This document shows, one piece after another, positions 16,097-24,418 of a DNA stretch of 37,709 nt. Both the position numbers and the translations under genes were made by a program. The notes beneath the pieces were generated by a model, which saw only the letters and a list, made by a program, of their open reading frames with translations, searched no databases and was not told the origin of the DNA. Source of the DNA: an uncultured Acetatifactor sp. (GTDB taxonomy: Bacteria; Bacillota; Clostridia; Lachnospirales; Lachnospiraceae); the NCBI GenBank assembly GCA_910584235.1, contig CAJTZD010000039.1:1-37709 (forward strand), read 5' to 3'. Positions within the stretch are counted from its first letter, which is position 1, and every line of letters begins with the position of its first letter.

Positions 16097-17014
16097 ATGA
16101 GTAAAATGCAGCATTTACAAAAGGGAACAAAAGTAAAGAGGAGCCCTGGCGAGAGGATAATACAAGTCATCATTTATCTGGTTCTGATTGCAATCTGTTT
16201 GCTCATTGTCCTCCCCTGCCTGAATGTGCTGGCGTTGGCTTTCAACGACGGCAAGGACGCAGCCAGAGGCGGAGTTTACTTCTGGCCCAGGACATTTACG
16301 CTGGAAAACTTCCAGGAGGTATTTAAGAATAAAGGAATCATACGCGGGTATGGCATCACCATAGCCAGAACCGTGATCGGAACTTTCCTCAGTCTGCTGC
16401 TGCTTTCCCTTGCGGCCTTTGCGCTGAAAGAGAAAGAGCTTCCGGGAAGAACCTTTATCAACTTTATGATTACCTTTACCATGCTTTTTGGAGGCGGCAC
16501 CGTACCCACCTACATTCAGTACAGAAAGCTGGGTCTGTTGAACAACTTCTGGGTGTATGTCATACCGGGCCTGTTCAGCGTGACTTATCTGATGATGATG
16601 CGGACATTCTTTGAGGGGATTCCGGACAGCCTGGAGGAATCGGCCAAGCTGGACGGATGCGGATACTTTGGGATCTATGCAAAGATTATGATGCCCTTAA
16701 GTAAGCCGGTTATCGCCGTGGTGGGACTGTATACGGCGGTAGGTCACTGGAATGACTGGTTCTCAGGAGCTTTCTACATGATGGATACCAAGAAGTGGCC
16801 CGTACAGACGGTGCTGCAGCAGATGCTGAACAAAGCTATGAGCCAGCAGCAGATCACCAGCGTGGCTCAGGCCATCGCCAGCGCCGGAGGCGTGACCTCC
16901 AATGCCCTGAAGATGGCAGCGGTGGTGGTCACCACGGTTCCCATCCTGTGCGTATATCCTTTTATCCAGAAGTACTTCGCGCAGGGTACCATGATCGGAG
17001 CCGTAAAGGGCTAA
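16097..17014 (+). CDS. ABC sugar importer permease, YtcP-like
   Basis: A 305-residue inner-membrane permease starting after GGGGAGGA. The EAA loop reads EESAKLDGCGYFGIYAKIMMPLSKP. The segment NFMITFTMLFGGGTVPTYI is characteristic of YtcP-type permeases. It is the second permease of the importer encoded by the two preceding genes and ends the transcript, since a strong terminator lies 37 nt downstream. Residues about 21-45 form the first helix, and the N-terminus carries many Lys and Arg facing the cytoplasm. It gives no direct clue to the substrate. No ATPase gene follows. Confidence 0.93.
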   Translation: MSKMQHLQKGTKVKRSPGERIIQVIIYLVLIAICLLIVLPCLNVLALAFNDGKDAARGGVYFWPRTFTLENFQEVFKNKGIIRGYGITIARTVIGTFLSLLLLSLAAFALKEKELPGRTFINFMITFTMLFGGGTVPTYIQYRKLGLLNNFWVYVIPGLFSVTYLMMMRTFFEGIPDSLEESAKLDGCGYFGIYAKIMMPLSKPVIAVVGLYTAVGHWNDWFSGAFYMMDTKKWPVQTVLQQMLNKAMSQQQITSVAQAIASAGGVTSNALKMAAVVVTTVPILCVYPFIQKYFAQGTMIGAVKG

Positions 17015-17050
17015 ACGGAAAGTTCCAGGGCGTAAAAACGGATTGATTTT

Positions 17051-17107
17051 AACCGCCGCACAAAAGCCGGATGTGTCTGAAGAATAAGGCTTTGTGCGGC
17101 GGTTTTT
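17051..17107 (+). terminator. Strong rho-independent terminator after the importer
   Basis: A perfect 14-bp GC-rich stem, AACCGCCGCACAAA (17051-17064) and TTTGTGCGGCGGTT (17091-17104), ends in TTTTT (17103-17107). An inner AGCC/GGCT pairing can lengthen it. Confidence 0.9.
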
Positions 17108-17144
17108 CTGTGAAAGCGGGCCCTGCCAGGGAGAGCTTTCACAG
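17108..17144 (+). repeat. 10-bp hairpin between terminator and PfkB gene
   Basis: CTGTGAAAGC (17108-17117) and GCTTTCACAG (17135-17144) are perfect complements. An inner CCCT/AGGG pairing stacks within the loop. No T-run follows, so it is not a terminator. It lies about 45 nt before the PfkB start and could protect or regulate the 5' end of read-through or newly started messages. Confidence 0.5.
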
Positions 17145-17188
17145 TCAAAAAGCCGGGTAAGATTTTGTAAAAAAGAAAGGACGAGAGG

Positions 17189-18118
17189 ATGAAAAAGTGG
17201 GATGTTTTTGTCTTTGGCGATGTCAATATTGATCTGCTGGCGCCGGGTGTAAACAGGCTGCCGCCTGCGGGGGAAGAATGGGAAGTGCCGGTGATGGAGA
17301 CGGCGCCGGGAGGCGGGGCCGCGCTCTTTGCGCTGGGACTGGCCCGGCTTGGCATGCACCCTGTATTCCTGGGGCGCGTGGGAGACGATCTGTACGGCCA
17401 ATATCTGAGAAGCTATATGGAAGAGACAGGCGTGGACATTTCTCTTCTGGAGGTGCGGCCAAATGCGAAAACAGGAATTTCCATCAGTTTCACGGATGAC
17501 AGGGACCGGTCTTTTCTCACCTTTCGGGGAGACTGCAAGGTGCCTGATATCGGAGACATCTCCATGGAGCAGGTAGCACAGGCCGGACATATTCATCTGA
17601 CCGGTTACGTGGAGTCGGTAAACCATGAAGAATACCTTTCTTTCCTGCAAAGGCTGCGAAAGGAGACGGATGTGACCGTATCCTTTGATACTGGCTGGGA
17701 CAGCACCGGGGCGTGGAGTCCCAGGATTTATGAATTGTTCCCTTATCTGGACGTACTGCTGATGAATGAGACGGAGAGTGTACACTACAGCAGAAAGGAG
17801 ACGGCCCGGGAAGCGGCACAGGATTTTGCGGCCAGGGGCTGTATGGCTGTGGTGAAAATGGGAAAGAAAGGGGCTCTGTGCTGCAGGGCCGGAAAAGTCT
17901 GGACCAAAGCGGGCTTTTCGGTGGAGGCCGTGGATACCACGGGGGCAGGGGATTCCTTTAACGCAGGCTTCGTATACGGTTTCCTGAAAGGCCTGGATCC
18001 GGACTCGGCCCTGGAACTGGGAAACGGCTGCGGGGCCCTGTCCTGCACCGGGCTTGGGGGAAACACCATGTTCCCCGGATGGGACAGGCTTCAGGCATTC
18101 ATAAAGGCACAGAAATAA
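17189..18118 (+). CDS. PfkB/ribokinase-family sugar kinase
   Basis: A 309-residue cytoplasmic kinase with ATG after GAAAGGACGAGAGG. The N-terminal PfkB signature follows GDVNIDLLAPG, with the gly-rich GGGAALFALGLARLG substrate segment (about 41-55). The second signature, DTTGAGDSFNAGFVYGF, contains the anion hole GAGD (252-255) and the catalytic base Asp255. Family members phosphorylate ribose, fructose, fructose 6-phosphate, KDG, nucleosides and similar compounds. The exact substrate cannot be assigned. It leads a run of catabolic genes (GH4, GH38, M17) and so probably phosphorylates a sugar released by these, or prepares a phosphorylated substrate for the GH4 enzyme. It is separated from the importer by a terminator and must have its own promoter or rely on read-through; I see no good promoter. 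Confidence 0.9.
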   Translation: MKKWDVFVFGDVNIDLLAPGVNRLPPAGEEWEVPVMETAPGGGAALFALGLARLGMHPVFLGRVGDDLYGQYLRSYMEETGVDISLLEVRPNAKTGISISFTDDRDRSFLTFRGDCKVPDIGDISMEQVAQAGHIHLTGYVESVNHEEYLSFLQRLRKETDVTVSFDTGWDSTGAWSPRIYELFPYLDVLLMNETESVHYSRKETAREAAQDFAARGCMAVVKMGKKGALCCRAGKVWTKAGFSVEAVDTTGAGDSFNAGFVYGFLKGLDPDSALELGNGCGALSCTGLGGNTMFPGWDRLQAFIKAQK

Positions 18119-18176
18119 TCGGCGCCGGACGGCCTGTGGGGCCGGCCGGGATACAGGAACAGGAGGAGATACGGAA

Positions 18177-19538
18177 ATGAAGATAGCAGTAATAGGAGGA
18201 GCCGGTGTAAGAACCGTGATCTTCATCAACGGACTTTTAAAGCGCTGCCGCAAGCTGCATATTGACGAGGTGGCATTGTATGATATTAACAAAGAGAAGC
18301 TTCAGGTCATAGAGAAGCTCTGCGCCCATGTGGTGCGCCGGGCGGGAGGAGAGCTGCGGGTATATGCCGTGGAGGAGGCCAGAGAGGCCGTGACGGGAGC
18401 GGATTATGTGGTGACTACACTGAGAGTGGGGGGAGATCATTCCAGGACAATGGACGAGGAGATCGCGCTCCGTTTAGGTGTCATCGGACAGGAGACCACG
18501 GGCGTGGGCGGATTTTCCATGGCGGCCCGGACCATTCCGGTATTGCTGGAATATTGTAAACTGGTGCGGGAATGCGCGCCAAATGCCTGGATCTTTAATT
18601 TCACCAATCCCTCCGGCCTGGTGACCCAGGCCTTGAAAGGCGCCGGGTATGACAGGGTGATCGGGATCTGCGATGCGCCCAGCAGCTGCAAATTCCGCAT
18701 GGCCGAGTACCTGCATGTGCCTGAGGAAGAGCTGTATGTGGAATTTTTCGGTCTGAACCATCTTTCCTGGATCCGCAGCGTCAGGCTGTCCGGGAAAGAG
18801 ATCCTGGGAGAATTGCTGGAGAATGACGACTTCCTGGCGGGCGTGGAGGAGTTTGAGAGATTTGATCCGGAGGTAATCCGGCTCACGGGCCTTTTGCCCA
18901 ACGAGTATCTCTATTATTATTATCATCGGGAGAAAGCCCTGGAAAATATCCAAAAGGCCGGCTCTGCCAGAGGGCGCAATATCGAGGAGATCAATCGCAG
19001 GATGTTTGAAGAGCTGCGGACCATGGACGCGGACAAGGATCCCGAGGGAATGCTCCAGACTTTCCTCTACTATATGCAGCTGCGGGAGAACTCCTACATG
19101 GCCGTGGAGACCGGGGGAGCGGGACGTCCGCTGCTGGAGCGGGGAGAGCTTCCTATCCCTGAGGGAATCGGCTATGCGGGGGTGATGCTGGACTGCATCG
19201 AGGGAATGCAGTCGGACGAGGGCAGATACCTGGTGCTGTCGGTGGAGAATCAGGGGGCATTGCCCCAGCTTCGTGCGGAGGATGTGGTGGAGATGACCTG
19301 CCTGGTTTCCAAGGAGGGCATCCGGCCTGTGGCCGTGGAGAATCCGCCCGAGGACTGCATGGTCCTGATCCGCGGTATCAAGCATTATGAGAGGCAGGCG
19401 GTGAGAGCCATTATGGAGAGTTCCTCCAAAGAGGCTGTCAGGGCGCTGATGCTGCATCCTTTGATCAATTCCTACTCTCTGGCGAAAAAACTGGTCAGGG
19501 AATACGGGGAAGCCTATGAGGGCATGTTCAAAAATTGA
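18177..19538 (+). CDS. GH4 glycosidase, NAD- and metal-dependent, CDAP motif
   Basis: A 453-residue cytoplasmic enzyme with ATG after AGGAGGAGA. The N-terminal Rossmann motif GGAGVRT (7-13) binds NAD. FNFTNPSG (141-147) is the family signature. C165 in GICDAP and H195 in LNHLSW are the expected Mn ligands. GH4 enzymes cleave glycosides by transient oxidation at C3. The four residues after the GIC step sort the family: CDMP marks 6-phospho-alpha-glucosidases (GlvA), CNVP the 6-phospho-beta type, CHxx the non-phospho enzymes. Here it is CDAP, closest to the phospho-alpha class. No PTS is in the window, so a phosphorylated substrate would have to come from the PfkB kinase next door or from outside. 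Substrate assignment is inference. Confidence 0.88.
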   Translation: MKIAVIGGAGVRTVIFINGLLKRCRKLHIDEVALYDINKEKLQVIEKLCAHVVRRAGGELRVYAVEEAREAVTGADYVVTTLRVGGDHSRTMDEEIALRLGVIGQETTGVGGFSMAARTIPVLLEYCKLVRECAPNAWIFNFTNPSGLVTQALKGAGYDRVIGICDAPSSCKFRMAEYLHVPEEELYVEFFGLNHLSWIRSVRLSGKEILGELLENDDFLAGVEEFERFDPEVIRLTGLLPNEYLYYYYHREKALENIQKAGSARGRNIEEINRRMFEELRTMDADKDPEGMLQTFLYYMQLRENSYMAVETGGAGRPLLERGELPIPEGIGYAGVMLDCIEGMQSDEGRYLVLSVENQGALPQLRAEDVVEMTCLVSKEGIRPVAVENPPEDCMVLIRGIKHYERQAVRAIMESSSKEAVRALMLHPLINSYSLAKKLVREYGEAYEGMFKN

Positions 19539-19559
19539 GGAATAGGGAGGACATAGAGA

Positions 19560-22500
19560 ATGCCTTTTGATTTTCACAACAGGGACAGGATGGAGTCCCG
19601 GATTGACGAGTTAAAAGATCTCCGCTACCGCTGCCTGCGGGAGATCGGAGAATTTACATGGCACAGCGACGGGGGCGAAATCGGACGCAGGGAGCCGGGA
19701 GAGACGGAAAGCCCCGGAAAAGTGGGCAAAGGCTTTACCTGGAGCGGCTGGGACCGCTATAACTGGCTGTGCACAACAGTGGAAGTGGGGGAGGAGCTGA
19801 TCCAAAGCGCGGGAGAGGGAGATATTGTGGGGCTCTTTGATTTCGGCGCCAGAGAGGGAACCGGAAACAACAGCCATTTTGAGAGCCTGCTGTATGTAAA
19901 CGGCGAGCCCTACCAGGGTGTGGACGGAAACCACAAAGAAGTCTTCTTTCCCATAGAGGAGACAGGACGGACACTGGATCTGAAGTTCCGGGTCTGGTCC
20001 GGGCTCTGCGGCGGGGGAAGACCCAGAGACATGCACATGCGGATCATGCAGGCCCGGATAGGGATTCTGGACAGAGCGGCGGACGACCTTTTTTATCTGG
20101 CCCGCACGGCCCTGGACACCTATGATCTGCTGCCTAAGGAGAACGAGTATAAGGAGTGGCTGCTTGGCAGGCTGGTCCGGGCTTTTGCATTGGTGGATTA
20201 CACTTCGCCCGGGGACAAAGCTTTCTATGAAAGCGTAAAGCAGGCGTATGACTTTCTCTCAAAGGAGCTGCAGGGCGCGGGCAAGCCGGATGTGACGGTG
20301 ACCATGCTGGGGCACACCCATATCGACGTGGCCTGGCTGTGGCGGATCCGCCATACCAGAGAGAAAGCGGCCCGGTCTTTTTCCACGGTGAACAGGCTCA
20401 TGGAGAAATATCCCTCCTACCGCTTTCTGCAGTCCCAGGCGCAGCTGTACGAATTTATCAAGACGGATTACCCGGATGTCTATGAGCATATCCGGGACAG
20501 GGTGGCCCAGGGACGCTGGGAGCCCTCCGGCTCCATGTGGGTGGAGTGCGACTGCAACCTGACCTCAGGGGAGTCCATTATCCGCCAGATTCTGGTGGGC
20601 AAGCAGTTTTTCAAAAAAGAGTTCGGTTACGACAATACGTTCCTGTGGCTGCCGGATGTGTTCGGGTACTCCTGGGCGCTGCCCCAGATCCTGAAGAAAT
20701 CCGGGATAGATACTTTTATGACCACGAAGATCAGCTGGAACGACACCAATCAGCTGCCCTATGACACGTTCCGCTGGAAAGGAATGGACGGGAGTCTGCT
20801 GACCACACATTTCATCACTACCACGGATCAGGGATCCAGCTACTACACCTACAACGGCGGCGCCAGGCCCTATGCGGTAAAGGGCGTGTGGGACAATTAC
20901 AGGAATAAGGATTTAAACAGGGATCTGCTCATCTCCTTTGGCTACGGGGACGGCGGCGGAGGGCCCAACCGGGACATGATAAAGACCATAGAATGCGTGG
21001 AGAAAATGCCCGGTATCCCCCATGTGAAGTGGGAGAGCGCCACAGACTATTTTGACAGGCTGGGCAAGACCTTAAAAGAGAATCCTCTGGGAGGCTATCT
21101 GCCTGTGTGGGACGGGGAGTTGTACCTGGAATTCCACCGGGGAACCTATACCTCCCAGGCGTACAATAAGAAGACTAACAGGCAGCTGGAATACCGGCTG
21201 CGCCGGGCCGAGATCCTGGGCGTTCTGGCGGGAGAGGCAGCCGGCCGCAGAGACCTCTACGACAGAGACAGGCTGCTTCGTGCCTGGAAGATCGTGCTCT
21301 GCCAGCAGTTCCACGATATTCTCCCCGGCTCCTCCATTCATGAGGTGTATGAGGACAGCCATGAGGAGTATCGAAAGGCGGCGCAGCTAATCGAAGAGGC
21401 GGAGAGCGCAGCCGCAGAAGCCCTGCTTACGTCCGATGCGGATACCTATACGGTATGGAACGGCTCCAACTGGACGCTTGGCGGCGCAGTGAAGCTGCCC
21501 GGTTCCCTGGAGCGGGGCGGATATACCTATCTGGATGAGGCGGGACAGAGGCTTCCCGCAGTGTGCGGAAAAGAGGCGGACTATGTGTGGATTGCGCAGG
21601 CGAAGCCTTTTGGGGCAGAGATGATAAAGGTGTGCGGCAGGGAGAGTGCGTCCGGGACAGAGGCGCCGGAGACTTTCGGGGCTCAGGACTGTGCCGATTC
21701 CGGGGCCCGGTGCAGCACAGCGGCAGTGGTGGACACGCCTTATTACCATGGGGAATGGAATGCCTCCGGCCAATTGACACAACTTTACGATAAAACCGCA
21801 GGCAGAAATGTGCTGGCTCCCGGAAAATGCGGAAATATTCTGCAGATCTTCGAGGACAAGCCCCGGTGCTTTGACGCCTGGGAGCTGGAGCCTACCATCG
21901 ACGAGAAATGCATGCCGGTGGAGGACTGCAGAAAGCTTACCGTAGAACGAAACGAATTGGGTACCTTTGTGCATACGGAGCATGTGTGGCATGATTCCCA
22001 TATCCGTCAGACCGTGTGCTTCTATGAGAGAAAGCGCCGGATTGATTTCGTCACCCATGTGGACTGGAGGGAGCATCAAAAGCTTCTTAAGGCAGCGTTT
22101 CCTGTGGATATCAGGGCTGTCAGCGCCCGGTATGATATCCAGGAGGGCAATATCGTGCGGCCCATTGTGTGCAACACTTCCTGGGATGCGGCCCGGTTCG
22201 AGACAGTGGCCCATAAGTGGGTGGACTTCTCGGAGACCGGCTATGGGGTTGCCCTGTTGAACAATTGCAAGTACGGACACGATATTAAGGACAATACGAT
22301 CCGTCTGTCTTTATTAAAGTCGGCGGTGGATCCGGATTACGATGCGGACAACGGACAGCATGAATTCACCTATTCCCTTTTGCCCCATGAGGAAGAGTGG
22401 TACGCGGCAGGACTGGAGCAGGAGGCCTTTTCCCTCAACGAGCCTCTGACAGCTTTCCCCGGCAGGTGGCGGGGAAGCACAGAGAGCGCCATCCGTCTGA

Positions 22501-22736
22501 ATCAGGATTTTGTGGAGGTGGACGCCGTAAAGCGCGCCGAGAACGGGGACGAGCTGGTGCTTCGCTTCCATGAATACACCGGAAGACGGGGAAAGGTAAA
22601 GCTGGAGCTTGCCTGGAAGCCCGCCGCCTGGTGCGAGTGCAATCTCATGGAGGAGCCCTGCACACCCTGGCAGAACGGTGCCGTGGAGGTGGAAGTGACG
22701 CCTTATGAGATTAAGACATTGCTGTTTCAAATGTGA
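19560..22736 (+). CDS. GH38 alpha-mannosidase
   Basis: A 1058-residue enzyme with ATG 19560 after AGGGAGGA, 21 nt behind the GH4 stop. A beta-rich N-terminal part (about 1-240) precedes the GH38 catalytic domain. Metal ligands are H254 and D256 in GHTHIDVAWLW. The catalytic nucleophile is Asp366 in LWLPDVFGYSWALPQIL. QQFHDILPGSSIHEVYED is the helical-domain signature. The C-terminal half is the family's beta-sandwich region. GH38 enzymes remove alpha-mannose, as in N-glycans, or mannosyl-glycerate (phosphate) for MngB. No signal peptide, so it works on imported material. Together with an M17 aminopeptidase and an importer for large ligands it suggests mannosylated oligosaccharides or glycopeptides as substrate. 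Confidence 0.93.
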   Translation: MPFDFHNRDRMESRIDELKDLRYRCLREIGEFTWHSDGGEIGRREPGETESPGKVGKGFTWSGWDRYNWLCTTVEVGEELIQSAGEGDIVGLFDFGAREGTGNNSHFESLLYVNGEPYQGVDGNHKEVFFPIEETGRTLDLKFRVWSGLCGGGRPRDMHMRIMQARIGILDRAADDLFYLARTALDTYDLLPKENEYKEWLLGRLVRAFALVDYTSPGDKAFYESVKQAYDFLSKELQGAGKPDVTVTMLGHTHIDVAWLWRIRHTREKAARSFSTVNRLMEKYPSYRFLQSQAQLYEFIKTDYPDVYEHIRDRVAQGRWEPSGSMWVECDCNLTSGESIIRQILVGKQFFKKEFGYDNTFLWLPDVFGYSWALPQILKKSGIDTFMTTKISWNDTNQLPYDTFRWKGMDGSLLTTHFITTTDQGSSYYTYNGGARPYAVKGVWDNYRNKDLNRDLLISFGYGDGGGGPNRDMIKTIECVEKMPGIPHVKWESATDYFDRLGKTLKENPLGGYLPVWDGELYLEFHRGTYTSQAYNKKTNRQLEYRLRRAEILGVLAGEAAGRRDLYDRDRLLRAWKIVLCQQFHDILPGSSIHEVYEDSHEEYRKAAQLIEEAESAAAEALLTSDADTYTVWNGSNWTLGGAVKLPGSLERGGYTYLDEAGQRLPAVCGKEADYVWIAQAKPFGAEMIKVCGRESASGTEAPETFGAQDCADSGARCSTAAVVDTPYYHGEWNASGQLTQLYDKTAGRNVLAPGKCGNILQIFEDKPRCFDAWELEPTIDEKCMPVEDCRKLTVERNELGTFVHTEHVWHDSHIRQTVCFYERKRRIDFVTHVDWREHQKLLKAAFPVDIRAVSARYDIQEGNIVRPIVCNTSWDAARFETVAHKWVDFSETGYGVALLNNCKYGHDIKDNTIRLSLLKSAVDPDYDADNGQHEFTYSLLPHEEEWYAAGLEQEAFSLNEPLTAFPGRWRGSTESAIRLNQDFVEVDAVKRAENGDELVLRFHEYTGRRGKVKLELAWKPAAWCECNLMEEPCTPWQNGAVEVEVTPYEIKTLLFQM

Positions 22737-22788
22737 GAAGAAGTTCTGAAGCCTAGGTGCGGTAATTGGAAAAATGGGGGGTGGCAGA

Positions 22789-24228
22789 ATGCGGTTTGAA
22801 TTAAGAAAAAGGATGGAAGAGGGAGTTCCCGTACTTACCTGGGAGGGGACGGAGCCTGACCGGGCGTCCCTGCGGGATTTGGTGAATCAGTGGGGATATG
22901 CTCTGGAGGGGGACTGCCAGATCAATCTGGAGGCCTTTGGGGCGCAGCAGTTTCGGGGAGAAGTTTCGGAGGCGGCGTATTTTCTTGTGGAGGCTCTTAT
23001 GCAGGGGGCCTATCGTTTCGGGAAAAAGGCTTTGGGCCCCGGCGCTTCGCAGCGGCTCTTTGAACTGCGGGACGAATTGGCGGTGCTGCCTCAGGTAACG
23101 GTGTATCTGATATTTTCCGGAGAGTACGGAGAGAAAACGGATACGGATGAGGGGCAGGGAAGCGCCGGAAGCGGCAGGGAGGCCGGGAATGAGGCGAAGG
23201 ATTCATCCGAAAAAAATGGGCGGGAGCGTGCAAAAGAGGCCGTAGAGCATATGGTGGAGAGAGCCCGGTGCCTGGGAAGATGCAGAAATTACGCCAGGAT
23301 GCTTGGGGATTTGCCGGCCAATTACCTGACGGCGGACGATCTGTGCCTCTATGCCCGGAAGCTGGCGGCAAAGAAGCCCGCCCTGTCCCTGGAGATCTTC
23401 AGGGAGCAGGAACTGCGCCGGATGGGCTGCGGAGGGATCCTAGGGGTGAACCAGGCCTCGGGAATAGAAGCCGCGCTGCTGCACCTGCGTTATCAGGGGG
23501 CAGGGAGAGGCCCTGTGACGGCGCTGGTGGGCAAAGGCGTTATGTTTGACAGCGGCGGCATCCATTTAAAGTCCATGGGCGGCATGGAGGGCATGAAATA
23601 CGATATGTGCGGCGCGGCGGATGTGCTGTGCCTCATGGAATACGCAGCGGATACAGGCTGTGCAGGTTCGCTGACGGCCGCCGTCCCCCTGGTGGAGAAT
23701 GCAATAAACGAAAAGAGTCTGCGGATGGGAGACGTGATTACCATGCTGTCAGGCAGGACCGTGGAGGTGTACAATACGGATGCGGAGGGCAGACTGATCC
23801 TGGCGGACGCTTTGGCCTTTGCCGCCAGAGAGGCGGACAGGCTGGTGGATATGGCCACATTGACGTACTCCTGCCAGGAGGCCCTGGGGGACGAGACCAC
23901 GGGGTATTTCTGCAACGAGGAGGAACTGGCAGAACAGGTGGAGAGGGCCTGCGAGGCCGGGGGAGAGCCGGTGTGGCGTCTGCCATTAGGAGAGCGCTAC
24001 AGGCGCCAGCTCTTGTGGTCCAAGACAGCGGACCTGGCCAACTATATGCCGGACAAGCGAGCCGGCGCCAGTGTGGCGGGCTGCTTTTTGCAGGAGTTTG
24101 TGAATGGCCGTCCCTGGGTGCATTTTGACATGGTGGGACCGGCAGTGCTTCGAAAAGAGAACGGCAGGCTGGAAAAAGGCGCCACCGGGCGCATGTTTGC
24201 GGCGGTGGCAAGGCTTTTGGAGGTATGA
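22789..24228 (+). CDS. M17 leucyl aminopeptidase family
   Basis: A 479-residue cytosolic metallopeptidase. ATG at 22789 is preferred, because a GGGGGGTGG stretch lies 4 nt before it; an in-frame ATG at 22774 has a weaker site and would add five residues (MGGGR). The C-terminal catalytic domain is intact: GKGVMFDSGGIHLK (metal and catalytic Lys), MKYDMCGAAD, and the signature NTDAEGRLILADAL. An N-terminal domain of the M17 type is joined by an unusually long low-complexity linker rich in Gly, Ser, Glu and Lys (about residues 112-145). M17 enzymes trim N-terminal residues from short peptides using two metal ions. Its place after GH38 and before an unassigned protein suggests it digests the peptide part of imported glycopeptides. 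Confidence 0.9.
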   Translation: MRFELRKRMEEGVPVLTWEGTEPDRASLRDLVNQWGYALEGDCQINLEAFGAQQFRGEVSEAAYFLVEALMQGAYRFGKKALGPGASQRLFELRDELAVLPQVTVYLIFSGEYGEKTDTDEGQGSAGSGREAGNEAKDSSEKNGRERAKEAVEHMVERARCLGRCRNYARMLGDLPANYLTADDLCLYARKLAAKKPALSLEIFREQELRRMGCGGILGVNQASGIEAALLHLRYQGAGRGPVTALVGKGVMFDSGGIHLKSMGGMEGMKYDMCGAADVLCLMEYAADTGCAGSLTAAVPLVENAINEKSLRMGDVITMLSGRTVEVYNTDAEGRLILADALAFAAREADRLVDMATLTYSCQEALGDETTGYFCNEEELAEQVERACEAGGEPVWRLPLGERYRRQLLWSKTADLANYMPDKRAGASVAGCFLQEFVNGRPWVHFDMVGPAVLRKENGRLEKGATGRMFAAVARLLEV

Positions 24229-24240
24229 AAGGTGCGGGCA

Positions 24241-24402
24241 GTGTGCCGAAAGGACTTTGTTCTTTAGAGCCATCGCGCAGCGAATAAAACAAAGTCGTGA
24301 AGGCACACGAGAGGAAGTTTCATGAGAGAACTAACGAGAGAAACTTCCTCTCATGAATTGTGTGCCGAAAGGACTTTGTTCTTTAGAGCCATCGCGCAGC
24401 GA
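24241..24402. repeat. Composite palindromic intergenic repeat (43-bp direct repeat plus 13-bp dyad)
   Basis: A 43-bp sequence occurs twice without mismatch (24241-24283 and 24360-24402). The first copy continues into ACAAAGTC and GGCACAC, which pair with GACTTTGTT and GTGTGCC inside it, so the full unit (about 24241-24308) is itself a long imperfect hairpin. Between the copies GAGAGGAAGTTTC (24309-24321) pairs perfectly with GAAACTTCCTCTC (24340-24352). The second copy lacks its closing arm. This is the build of a REP- or MITE-like intergenic element. It separates the M17 gene from the next and may shape the message; it may also end in a cut copy. It is not seen elsewhere in this window. Confidence 0.75.
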
Positions 24403-24418
24403 TTTTAAAAGGAGGAAT

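Noticed and set aside
16763..18292. 509-codon minus-strand frame across the permease and PfkB genes
   Set aside because: Crosses a terminator and two real genes; composition is that of the complement of GC-rich coding DNA.
18474..19577. 367-codon minus-strand frame over the GH4 gene
   Set aside because: Shadow of a gene with intact GH4 motifs; no family resemblance of its own.
24241..24402. CRISPR array
   Set aside because: Only two copies of a 43-bp sequence, one spacer-like stretch that is itself a dyad, and no cas gene nearby.
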